A stretch of 5,925 bases of DNA from assembly GCA_031278025.1 (NCBI GenBank), contig JAITLF010000103.1:1-5925 (forward strand), in the 5' to 3' direction. This stretch comes from Treponema sp. Its GTDB lineage: Bacteria > Spirochaetota > Spirochaetia > Treponematales > Breznakiellaceae. The translations under genes and the position numbers were made by a program. The notes below the pieces were generated by a model. The model did not search any database, had not been told where the DNA came from, and saw only the letters and a list, made by a program, of their open reading frames with translations. Position 1 is the first letter of the stretch, and every line of letters starts with the position of its first letter. Positions 1 through 5,586 of the stretch are shown here, piece by piece.

Positions 1-1
1 T

Positions 2-97
2 TTGTCAATGGATCCCGCAACGTACTTGCGAAAACTGAAAAAATACGCGAATCGGCAGTTCAATAATGAAACAAACTTTTTATTTTTGAAACGATAA
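2..97 (+). CDS. possible 3' end of an upstream gene (partial, uncertain)
   Basis: A frame open from the left edge ends at TAA 95-97 and reads LSMDPATYLRKLKKYANRQF followed by about a dozen residues. The basic, amphipathic start looks protein-like, but the piece is only 31 codons. A second frame from base 1 ends at TAA 64-66 (FVNGSRNVLAKTEKIRESAVQ without its last residue shown would be equally plausible). I cannot choose between them without the sequence to the left, and neither tail is one I recognise. The DNA turns strongly AT-rich just before the stop, as expected at the end of a gene. Confidence 0.2.
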   Translation: MSMDPATYLRKLKKYANRQFNNETNFLFLKR

Positions 98-233
98 AAT
101 TTCGATACTGAAACACCAGCCTCAGAACTCTGGGAAAAGAAGTTTTTTATCCCTTTCAAGTTCCTCTAGAAACTACGTTTTCGCTCATCAATTCACCTAT
201 CAGTTTGTTGCGCTTCGCGCATAATATCCTAAA

Positions 234-244
234 AATCGTCGATT
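234..244. promoter_or_regulatory. short palindrome, possible operator
   Basis: Arms AATCG (234-238) and CGATT (240-244) are perfect inverse complements around a single T. It lies about 125 bases upstream of the -24 element of the sigma-54 promoter, within the usual distance for an enhancer-binding protein. The match is short, so chance is possible in AT-rich DNA. Confidence 0.25.
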
Positions 245-273
245 AGATGATTTCTTACCGTGTAAACTGCCCT

Positions 274-288
274 CGAACCAAAGGTTCG
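274..288. promoter_or_regulatory. inverted repeat, candidate upstream activator site
   Basis: CGAACC (274-279) and GGTTCG (283-288) form a perfect 6-bp inverted repeat with an AAA spacer. It is centred about 78 bases upstream of the -24 GG and roughly 100 bases upstream of the expected transcription start. That position fits a sigma-54 activator site, but the binding protein is unknown and the role is inferred from placement only. Confidence 0.35.
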
Positions 289-321
289 TAGCAGCTCATA
301 ATATCGTGCAACAGGCTGCTA
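289..321. promoter_or_regulatory. 7-bp inverted repeat with 19-bp spacer
   Basis: TAGCAGC (289-295) and GCTGCTA (315-321) are perfect inverse complements whose centres are 26 bases apart. The left arm directly abuts the 274-288 palindrome. It could be a pair of half-sites or a weak stem. It lies 36 bases upstream of the sigma-54 element. Function is inferred from position. Confidence 0.3.
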
Positions 322-356
322 TATCCGCCTATAAAAACCCGACGCGGATTTTGAAG

Positions 357-373
357 CTGGCATGATTCTTGCT
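357..373 (+). promoter_or_regulatory. sigma-54 (RpoN) promoter of the 4HB operon
   Basis: The sequence CTGGCATGATTCTTGCT matches the sigma-54 consensus (YTGGCACGRNNNTTGCW) closely. The invariant GG is at 359-360 and the GC at 371-372, with exactly ten bases between them. Transcription would start near 384, leaving a leader of about 64 bases before abfD. Such promoters need an ATP-dependent enhancer-binding activator, so the operon is probably switched on by a specific signal. A weaker sigma-70-like pair (TTGAAG 351-356 and TATATA 373-378, 16 bases apart) overlaps it and cannot be excluded. Confidence 0.75.
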
Positions 374-384
374 ATATACCAGCA

Positions 385-412
385 AGCCGTGAGGCGAAGG
401 ACCTTCGTGGCT
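385..412 (+). promoter_or_regulatory. leader hairpin in the abfD 5' untranslated region
   Basis: CGAAGG (395-400) is followed by a single A and then CCTTCG (402-407). In RNA this would fold as a 5-bp stem with a GAC loop. An outer stem of AGCC (385-388) with GGCT (409-412) could extend it across an asymmetric internal loop. It begins almost at the predicted start of transcription, so it may protect the 5' end of the mRNA. It does not cover the ribosome-binding site, which argues against a simple on/off switch. Confidence 0.4.
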
Positions 413-434
413 CCTTAAATCATATCCTACAACG

Positions 435-443
435 AGAGAGGGG
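435..443 (+). promoter_or_regulatory. ribosome-binding site of abfD
   Basis: The purine run AGAGAGGGG lies 4 bases upstream of the ATG at 448 and contains a GAGG core complementary to the 16S rRNA 3' end. It favours the first ATG (MSLMT) over the second at codon 4. Confidence 0.7.
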
Positions 444-447
444 AAAG

Positions 448-1899
448 ATGAGTTTAATGACCGGAGAGCAATACATTGAAAGTATTCGCAAAATTAAAAT
501 GCAGGTGTATATGTTTGGGGAAAAGATCGAAAGCCCGGTGGATGATCCTATCCTCAGGCCGTCGCTAAATTCCGTACGGGCCACCTACGATTTGGCGCAA
601 AAGCCGGAATACGCGGATCTTATGACCGCAGTTGATCCGGACACGGGGAAAGCCGTAAACCGGTTTGCGCATATTCATCGCGGCACAGAAGACCTCGTTA
701 AAAAAGTTAAGATGCAGCGCCTTTTGGGACAGCAAACTGCGGCTTGTTTTCAGCGCTGTGTCGGCATGGACGCTTTCAATGCCATTTACAGTACGACCTA
801 CGAAATTGATAAAAAACGCGGAACCAACTACTTCGAGAACTTCAAAAATTTTTTACATTATGTTCAAGAAAACGACCTGACCGTTGACGGCGCCATGACC
901 GATCCTAAAGGCGACCGCTCTCTGGCCCCCCACGAACAGCCCGACCCGGACATGTATCTGCGCGTTGTGGAACGCCGTCCCGACGGCATTGTGGTACGGG
1001 GCGCGAAAGCCCATCAGACCGGGGTTCTTAATTCACATGAAGTAATTGTCATGCCCACGGTTGCAATGTCCCCGGAAGATAAAGACTACGCGGTGTCCTT
1101 CGCGGTTCCCCTGGACGCGAAAGGCCTCCTGCTCATCATAGGACGCCAGTCATGCGACACCCGTAAGCTGGAAGGCGGCAGTATTGATGTGGGCAACGCC
1201 GAATACGGCGGCGTTGAGGCCCTTACTGTTTTTGACGACGTGTTTGTTCCCAATGACCGGATATTCCTTAACGGCGAGACGGAGTTTGCCGGCATGATGG
1301 TTGAGCGCTTCGCAGGCTACCACCGCCAAAGCTATGGCGGTTGCAAGGTAGGCGTAGGAGATGTGATCATCGGCGCCGCCGCTACCATCGCGGATTACAA
1401 TGGCGCGGCTAAGGCGTCCCACATTAAAGACAAGCTGATTGAAATGACCCACCTGAACGAGACCCTCTACTGTTGCGGAATCGCCTGTTCCGCGGAAGGG
1501 GCCAAGACTGAATCCGGCAATTATTTGATCAACCTGTTGCTGGCAAACGTCTGCAAGCAGAATGTTACTCGGTTCCCCTACGAGATTGTCCGGCTCGCGG
1601 AAGATATTGCCGGAGGCGTTGTGGTTACCGCGCCATCGGAAAAAGATTTCCGGAATCCGAAACTCGGCCCGATAGTGGAGAAATACCTGAAAGGCGTCCA
1701 GGGAGTGTCCACGGAAAACCGCCTGCGGATCCTCCGCCTCATCGAAAATCTTGCCCTGGGGACTGCGGCTGTCGGATACCGTACCGAATCAATGCACGGC
1801 GCGGGTTCGCCCCAGGCGCAACGTATCATGATCGCCCGGCAAGGCAACATCGTGGCTAAGAAGAGGCTTGCCAAAGCTCTGGCGGGCATCAAAGAATAA
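448..1899 (+). CDS. abfD: 4-hydroxybutyryl-CoA dehydratase / vinylacetyl-CoA delta-isomerase
   Basis: This enzyme converts 4-hydroxybutyryl-CoA to crotonyl-CoA through a radical mechanism, and also isomerises vinylacetyl-CoA. It is a cytoplasmic homotetramer with FAD and an unusual [4Fe-4S] cluster. At 483 residues it is full length, close to the roughly 490 of the Clostridium aminobutyricum enzyme. All cluster ligands of that family are visible: C100 and C104 in the CFQRC motif, and H292 and C299 in AGYHRQSYGGCK. Also kept are the AKAHQTG segment with T191, E257 in GGVEALTVFDD, Y296, K300 and E447 in YRTESMHGAGSPQAQ, matching residues implicated in catalysis. The fold is that of acyl-CoA dehydrogenases. 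A short deletion compared with the clostridial enzyme lies around residues 400-422. It is the first gene of the operon, followed after 22 bases by an Nfu protein. Assignment is by recognised sequence; the direction of flux is inferred. Confidence 0.97.
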   Translation: MSLMTGEQYIESIRKIKMQVYMFGEKIESPVDDPILRPSLNSVRATYDLAQKPEYADLMTAVDPDTGKAVNRFAHIHRGTEDLVKKVKMQRLLGQQTAACFQRCVGMDAFNAIYSTTYEIDKKRGTNYFENFKNFLHYVQENDLTVDGAMTDPKGDRSLAPHEQPDPDMYLRVVERRPDGIVVRGAKAHQTGVLNSHEVIVMPTVAMSPEDKDYAVSFAVPLDAKGLLLIIGRQSCDTRKLEGGSIDVGNAEYGGVEALTVFDDVFVPNDRIFLNGETEFAGMMVERFAGYHRQSYGGCKVGVGDVIIGAAATIADYNGAAKASHIKDKLIEMTHLNETLYCCGIACSAEGAKTESGNYLINLLLANVCKQNVTRFPYEIVRLAEDIAGGVVVTAPSEKDFRNPKLGPIVEKYLKGVQGVSTENRLRILRLIENLALGTAAVGYRTESMHGAGSPQAQRIMIARQGNIVAKKRLAKALAGIKE

Positions 1900-1921
1900 C
1901 GAACAAATTTTCGGAGGACGG

Positions 1922-2269
1922 ATGACGCCGTATACGCTTATGGAAAAAATTGAAAGAGTTCTGGATGAAAAGGTACGCCCGGTATTGTTCGCCGATGGTG
2001 GCAATGTTGAGGCGCTATCCTTCGCCGGCGGCGTATTAAAAGTGCGATCCCTGGGCAGATGCGGCGGTTGTCCTGCGGCGGTTTTTGAGATTGAAGAAAT
2101 GGTTATGGCGGCTATGCGGACAGATGTTCCGGAAGTGAGTTCCGTCATAGTGGTAACCGGAGTCAGCGGCGAATTGCTGGATGCCGCCCGTTCCCTTATG
2201 AGATCAAAACAAAGAAAACTCACGCGCTCTTTACAGTGTGCGGCAAGTCAGAATACGGGCGAACAATGA
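1922..2269 (+). CDS. NifU C-terminal-domain (Nfu-type) Fe-S scaffold/carrier protein
   Basis: A 115-residue protein with a single NifU C-terminal domain. Residues 4-50 show the family layout: an N-terminal helix (MEKIERVLDEKVRPVL), the G-G-N-V-E turn at 26-30, a beta strand, and the motif GRCGGCPAA with C47 and C50. In Nfu proteins a CxxC pair on two subunits holds a transient [4Fe-4S] cluster for transfer to target enzymes. The tail after about residue 85 is basic, with an extra cysteine at 106, and is not part of the domain. The ATG at 1922 is chosen because GGAGG (1913-1917) sits four bases upstream. An in-frame ATG at 1868 would overlap abfD and lacks this site. Lying between abfD and abfT, it probably matures or repairs the AbfD cluster; that role is inferred from position, since general Nfu proteins serve many targets. 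Confidence 0.88.
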   Translation: MTPYTLMEKIERVLDEKVRPVLFADGGNVEALSFAGGVLKVRSLGRCGGCPAAVFEIEEMVMAAMRTDVPEVSSVIVVTGVSGELLDAARSLMRSKQRKLTRSLQCAASQNTGEQ

Positions 2270-2281
2270 GAGGGAGAAACT

Positions 2282-3580
2282 ATGGGATGGAATGATGAAT
2301 ATAAAAAAAAGCTGTGTAGCGCGAGAGACGCGGTTTCGCGTATAAAAAGCGGCGATCGAGTAGTGCTTGGACATGCGGCGGGAGAGCCCTCGTTATTGGT
2401 CGAGGCGATGGTGGAAAACGCCACCCACTATCAGGACATAGAGATTGTCCACATGGTTGCCATGGGCAAAGGGCGGTATTGCCTGCCGGAGTACGAAAAA
2501 AATTTCCGGCATAACTCTATATTTGTCGGGGCCTGTACGCGAAAGGCAATAGAAGAAGGGCGGGGGGATTTTACGCCCATATATTTTTCGGAAGTACCGA
2601 ATCTGTTCAGAACAACCCTGCATCCGAATGTTTTATTGGCTCAGCTTTCGCCTCCTGACGAACACGGGTATTGTAGCTTCGGCATCAGCAACGACTACAC
2701 AAAGCCTGCGGCGGAATGCGCGGATATCGTTATCGCGCAGATCAACCGGAACATGCCTCGTACCTTTGGCGACTGTTTTATTCATGTGAGTGACTTGGAC
2801 TACATTGTTGAAGCGGATATGCCGGTCATAGAACTCGCACCGCCAGAGATTACCAGCGTGGAAAAAGCGATTGGCGAAAATTGCGCGTCCCTCATACATG
2901 ACGGCGACACCCTTCAGCTTGGCATTGGCGCCATTCCCGACGCGGTGCTCCTCTTCCTGAACGATAAACACGACCTGGGCATTCATTCAGAAATGATTTC
3001 TGATGGCGTTGTTACCCTTGCCGAAGCTGGCGTTATTAACAACAAAAAGAAAGTTCTCAATAACGGCAAATTCGTCATAAGTTTCATGATGGGTACCCGC
3101 AAGCTCTACGATTTTGTGGACAACAACCCCGCAATATGCATGATGCCTATAGATTATGTAAATGATCCGGTGGTGATTGCGCAAAACGTGAATATTGTGT
3201 CGATTAACTCCTGCGTTCAGGTGGATTTGATGGGGCAGGTATGCTCCGAATCCATCGGCCTTCGTCAGATAAGCGCGGTAGGCGGGCAAGTTGATTTTGT
3301 CAGAGGCGCCAACATGGCCAAAAACGGCCGCACTATTATCGCGATGCCCTCAACCGCAGCTGGCGGCAAGGTTTCAAAAATTGTTTCTTTCCTTGACGCG
3401 GGTGCCACGGTTACTACGTCCAGGTGCGACATCAACTATGTAGTAACCGAGTACGGCATTGCCCAACTCAAGGGGCAGACCCTGAGAGAAAGGGCGTGGC
3501 GGCTGATCGAGATTGCCCATCCGAATTTCCGCGATTCTCTTAAAGCGGAATTTGAAAAACGATTTAAACGCCCGTTCTAA
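2282..3580 (+). CDS. abfT: 4-hydroxybutyrate CoA-transferase
   Basis: It transfers CoA from acetyl-CoA or butyryl-CoA to 4-hydroxybutyrate, making the substrate of AbfD. At 432 residues it has the length of the AbfT/Cat2 family of class I CoA-transferases with two related domains. The N-terminal domain includes LSPPDEHGYCSFGIS (122-136). The C-terminal domain has GIGAIPDAV (214-222), then GIHSEMISDG, in which E237 matches the glutamate that forms the covalent CoA thioester. GGQVDF (334-339) and VTEYGIAQLKG (388-398) follow. An AGGGAG site (2271-2276) lies five bases before the ATG, and only 12 bases separate it from the Nfu gene, so the genes are clearly co-transcribed. A related acetyl-CoA hydrolase or a different short-chain acid specificity is possible from sequence alone, but the partnership with abfD favours 4HB. 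Confidence 0.93.
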   Translation: MGWNDEYKKKLCSARDAVSRIKSGDRVVLGHAAGEPSLLVEAMVENATHYQDIEIVHMVAMGKGRYCLPEYEKNFRHNSIFVGACTRKAIEEGRGDFTPIYFSEVPNLFRTTLHPNVLLAQLSPPDEHGYCSFGISNDYTKPAAECADIVIAQINRNMPRTFGDCFIHVSDLDYIVEADMPVIELAPPEITSVEKAIGENCASLIHDGDTLQLGIGAIPDAVLLFLNDKHDLGIHSEMISDGVVTLAEAGVINNKKKVLNNGKFVISFMMGTRKLYDFVDNNPAICMMPIDYVNDPVVIAQNVNIVSINSCVQVDLMGQVCSESIGLRQISAVGGQVDFVRGANMAKNGRTIIAMPSTAAGGKVSKIVSFLDAGATVTTSRCDINYVVTEYGIAQLKGQTLRERAWRLIEIAHPNFRDSLKAEFEKRFKRPF

Positions 3581-3590
3581 AAGCGTTTAA
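3564..3590 (+). repeat. stem-loop spanning the abfT stop codon and next gene's start
   Basis: TTAAACGC (3564-3571) pairs perfectly with GCGTTTAA (3583-3590) across an 11-base loop that contains the abfT TAA stop (3578-3580). The last A of the right arm is the first base of the ATG of the following gene. The stem is AT-rich at its base and not followed by a T-run, so it is not a standard terminator. It may set the ratio of downstream translation or mark an mRNA processing point. Confidence 0.4.
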
Positions 3591-3892
3591 TGACGGTTCT
3601 GATAAAATACTGCGGCGGTTGTAACCCCTGGTATGACCGCCGTGCCTTTGTTGAACAATTAAAGCGGGAATTCCCTGCCGTAAATTTGTTTTACCCAGGC
3701 AAAGGCGCTTCCGATGCGGATATTGTACTCGTTGTCTGCGGTTGCCCGGCAAGGTGCGCTTCACATAGTGGGTTACACGGACGGTTGGGTACCGTAGTTG
3801 TCGCATCTCCCGATGAGTATGACGCTGTACGAGAAACCCTTACATTGGGAGATCCGGGGGGATTTGGGCCTACGGGGGCGGCGCCCCCGTAG
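3590..3892 (+). CDS. small cysteine-rich protein of unknown function
   Basis: I do not recognise a named family. The 100-residue protein opens with a hydrophobic strand and a CxxC motif (VLIKYCGGCNP, C8 and C11), then a helix around residues 17-29. A second strand IVLVVCGCPARC follows, with C50, C52 and C56. The layout of strand, CxxC and helix recalls thioredoxin-like or Rdx/SelW-type redox proteins, and five cysteines could also bind a metal or Fe-S centre. It begins ten bases after the abfT stop with no clear ribosome-binding site, so it may depend on ribosomes finishing abfT. The last codons (PTGAAPP) are encoded by a palindrome shared with miaA, so the native C-terminus probably lay nearer residue 85. 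There are no membrane segments or signal peptide. It likely serves the 4HB pathway or its Fe-S chemistry, by position only. Confidence 0.72.
   Translation: MTVLIKYCGGCNPWYDRRAFVEQLKREFPAVNLFYPGKGASDADIVLVVCGCPARCASHSGLHGRLGTVVVASPDEYDAVRETLTLGDPGGFGPTGAAPP
3870..3892. repeat. perfect GC-rich palindrome at the convergent gene junction
   Basis: Arms CTACGGGGGC (3870-3879) and GCCCCCGTAG (3883-3892) are perfect 10-bp inverse complements around GGC. The right end provides the TAG stop of the cysteine-rich gene and the left end, read on the other strand, the TAG stop of miaA. The RNA hairpin would be very stable on both strands. No T-run follows on either side, so a classical intrinsic terminator is not supported, though it could act as a bidirectional 3'-end stabiliser. 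Its form resembles dispersed REP-like palindromes. Confidence 0.8.
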
Positions 3893-4874
3893 AGAGGAAT
3901 TGCCGTACCAGCCCTGCTATCCGCGCCGCCGCATCCTGCCCAGCGGAAACCCAATGCACCCGAGGCAAAGACGCGAAAAAGGTGAATTGCCTCTTGGCAT
4001 AGCGACGGCTGTTCCGGGCTACCAGGGTCTTGACAGCCTCCCTATCCTCCGCAAACCGAAAACCGCCCTCTCCGTCTTCGATAAAAAATTCCCGGTAGCC
4101 GATGGCCTTCATCCCCGGATCGCCGGGGCCGTACCCTGTTTCCCACAGCCGCCGTACCTCATCAGGAAGACCCATGCGGAACATGCCTTCGCAACGTTCA
4201 TCAATACGGCGGTACACCTCGGACCGAGGGCGGTCAAGGGCGACCAGGAGGAACCGGTAATCCGGCCTAAAGCCATTTTCGGGGAAACCCGGCCGAGCAT
4301 AACCGCTCAGGGGACAGCCCGTAAGCCTGAACACCTCCAACGCCCGTAGCAGGCGGTACTCGTCATGAAGGTGTATACGCCTGGCGCTGACCGGGTCCCC
4401 GGCAGCCAGTTCCTCCATGAGTACAACGGCACCCTTCTCCCTAAGTTCCTCCCGCAAAACCGCCCGTATGCGCTCGTCCGAAGGGGGCGCTTCCGGAAGG
4501 CCCATCACGAAATTGGCCAGATAGAAGCCCGTACCCCCGGAAACCACGGGCAGGGCCCCTCGCCGGTGTATGTCCAGAACTGCCATATCCGCCAGGCGGA
4601 CGAATTCGCCGGCATTGAACTGCTCTTTTATATCCCGGATATCAATGAGGTGGTGAGGAAGCCGGGCAAAAAACTCTTTTGAAGACTTGGCGGTCCCCAG
4701 ATCCATACCCCGGTACACCTGCATGGAATCGGCGGACACAACCTCGGCAGCGCACAGGGGATGAGGACCGGTAAAAAGCTGTTCCAAGATTTCGGTTTTT
4801 CCCGATGCGGTAGGACCAAAAAGAAGCACGACCGGCTTGGTCTGTTCCACTTCCACCGCGCTGGGATGGTTCAT
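3870..4874 (-). CDS. miaA: tRNA dimethylallyltransferase (MiaA)
   Basis: MiaA adds a dimethylallyl group from dimethylallyl diphosphate to N6 of adenosine 37 in tRNAs that read codons starting with U, which steadies codon pairing. The 334-residue protein is full length. It shows the P-loop GPTASGKT (20-27), SADSMQVYRGMDLGTAK (47-63), PHHLIDI (73-79), VSGGTGFYL (111-119) with its family threonine, the RALEVFRLTG stretch (177-186), MKAIGYREF (255-263) and SRRYAKRQFTFF (289-300). In the last motif the usual tryptophan is replaced by phenylalanine. The start ATG overlaps the upstream gene's TGA as ATGA (4871-4874), with GAGG directly before it, so translation is coupled. The terminal TGAPPP comes from the junction palindrome. 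It faces the 4HB operon and is unrelated to it. Confidence 0.96.
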   Translation of the reverse strand: MNHPSAVEVEQTKPVVLLFGPTASGKTEILEQLFTGPHPLCAAEVVSADSMQVYRGMDLGTAKSSKEFFARLPHHLIDIRDIKEQFNAGEFVRLADMAVLDIHRRGALPVVSGGTGFYLANFVMGLPEAPPSDERIRAVLREELREKGAVVLMEELAAGDPVSARRIHLHDEYRLLRALEVFRLTGCPLSGYARPGFPENGFRPDYRFLLVALDRPRSEVYRRIDERCEGMFRMGLPDEVRRLWETGYGPGDPGMKAIGYREFFIEDGEGGFRFAEDREAVKTLVARNSRRYAKRQFTFFASLPRVHWVSAGQDAAARIAGLVRQFLSTGAPPP

Positions 4875-5311
4875 TCCTCAAGACGAAATTCAATCTCGCC
4901 GGTAAAAACCTGGCGGGCCGCCAGGGAGACCACCTTGCCGGCGTTCAGTTCAATTTCCTCATCCCGAATCATGGAAAGCTGAAAAGACCTACGGGAAGCG
5001 GCGCAGGTAATTTCGTACATATTACCGTTGTATTCGATTAATTCTTTTAAAGGGAATATCATAGCGTCTGAATATAGTATACTTACGCGCCGTCTGTAAA
5101 GCAGGCGCATTGCCTCATCAGCAATTTTTCTTCTAGGAAAATAATGCAGGCGAAAATCGGTTTTTGAACTGCCGTACACCGATTCACCGCTGGCATCTAC
5201 CCGATATACCGCCTTCCCCTCTAGCCATCCCGGCCTTTCTACCAGCATCCAGCCCTCCCGGCATAGATTCTCGCACTGCCATCTCAGCCGGGGGCTGGAA
5301 AAGAAGTCCAC
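4871..5311 (-). CDS. conserved-looking hypothetical protein upstream of miaA
   Basis: I do not recognise this 146-residue protein. It has no signal peptide, membrane segment or known motif. Basic clusters occur (YFPRRK near 52-57, LYRRR near 70-74), followed by alternating strand-like stretches such as MYEITCAASRRSFQLSMI and an acidic end (EIEFRLEE). It looks like a small soluble, mainly beta protein. It overlaps miaA by four bases (ATGA), so the two are co-expressed. The longest form starts with GTG at 5311, which has no visible ribosome-binding site. An ATG at 5248 (residue 22) is preceded four bases upstream by GGGAGGG (5253-5259 on the other strand), giving a 125-residue alternative. Even composition and the tight coupling make it a real gene; the start is unsettled. 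Confidence 0.7.
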   Translation of the reverse strand: MDFFSSPRLRWQCENLCREGWMLVERPGWLEGKAVYRVDASGESVYGSSKTDFRLHYFPRRKIADEAMRLLYRRRVSILYSDAMIFPLKELIEYNGNMYEITCAASRRSFQLSMIRDEEIELNAGKVVSLAARQVFTGEIEFRLEE

Positions 5312-5411
5312 TTTATCAGGCTGCCAGGGGGTCCGCCAGGATTTGGGAGCATTGGGACGGCGTAAAGCCCGGCGGAACCCTGCGGCGCCCGGACATGAAT
5401 TCCGTTGGCCG

Positions 5412-5428
5412 CCGCGCCTGCGGCGCGG
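5412..5428. repeat. GC-rich hairpin
   Basis: CCGCGCC (5412-5418) and GGCGCGG (5422-5428) are perfect 7-bp inverse complements around TGC. No T-run is adjacent. It is similar in build to the 3870-3892 palindrome (GC-only arms, three-base loop) but differs in sequence. Confidence 0.45.
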
Positions 5429-5502
5429 GGAGCGATTGGGGGTTCGGCGCCGCGGGCGTTTTGCGCGCCGTCAAGTAAGGCTGGAACAGGCTCCGGAGTA
5501 CA

Positions 5503-5549
5503 CCGGTTTACCATCCGGCGGGCATTACCCTGCCCCCCGCGGAAACCGG
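5503..5549. repeat. compound stem-loop
   Basis: CCGGTTT (5503-5509) pairs perfectly with AAACCGG (5543-5549). Nested inside, GGGCA (5520-5524) pairs with TGCCC (5531-5535) around TTACCC, and short GC pairs join the two. This could be a structured RNA or a palindromic DNA element. No known RNA family is recognised. Confidence 0.35.
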
Positions 5550-5586
5550 CAGGAAGGGATAGACGTCCTTCGGGGGCCAAACCGCG

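Larger units (their letters stand above)
98..356. other. AT-rich upstream intergenic region
   Basis: No convincing gene is seen on either strand. The stretch is markedly more AT-rich than the genes that follow. It holds several short inverted repeats between about 209 and 321, annotated separately where they are perfect, including a small one of 5-bp arms TGCGC/GCGCA around TTC at 209-221. A weak stem (GGGA 132-135 with TCCC 150-153) beside a T-run at 143-148 might be a terminator remnant of the gene to the left, but its pairing is poor. The region most likely carries activator-binding sites for the sigma-54 promoter downstream; that role is inferred. Confidence 0.5.
5312..5586. other. GC-rich, hairpin-prone region without a convincing gene
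   Basis: The stretch is rich in G and C and carries several inverted repeats, two of them annotated separately. A third pairs CGGCGC (5445-5450) with GCGCCG (5465-5470). Open frames exist on both strands, but they give arginine/glycine/proline-rich products typical of shadow frames in GC-rich DNA and have no good ribosome-binding site. The promoter of the miaA pair should lie at its left edge. A -10-like TGATAAAG abuts the GTG at 5311 on the - strand, too close to serve that start but suitable for the ATG at 5248. Confidence 0.5.

Noticed and set aside
132..153. intrinsic terminator for an upstream gene
   Set aside because: The GGGA/TCCC stem is short and mismatched, and the T-run falls inside the stem-loop instead of after it.
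1868..1921. 18-residue N-terminal extension of the Nfu protein starting at 1868
   Set aside because: It overlaps the end of abfD and lacks a ribosome-binding site, while the ATG at 1922 has GGAGG at ideal distance and fits the normal start of the domain.
1150..2223. several open frames of 69-144 residues on the - strand opposite abfD and the Nfu gene
   Set aside because: They are complementary shadows of strongly recognised genes with no recognisable protein features.
3870..3892. classical rho-independent terminator between the convergent genes
   Set aside because: The hairpin is strong but neither strand has a T-run after it, so only a palindrome or 3'-end stabiliser is claimed.
3798..4349. 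183-residue open frame on the + strand
   Set aside because: It lies almost entirely opposite miaA, is rich in Pro and Arg as antisense frames in GC-rich DNA are, and resembles no protein family.
4365..4682. 105-residue open frame on the + strand
   Set aside because: It is antisense to the conserved core of miaA, including its substrate-binding motifs, and has no supporting features.
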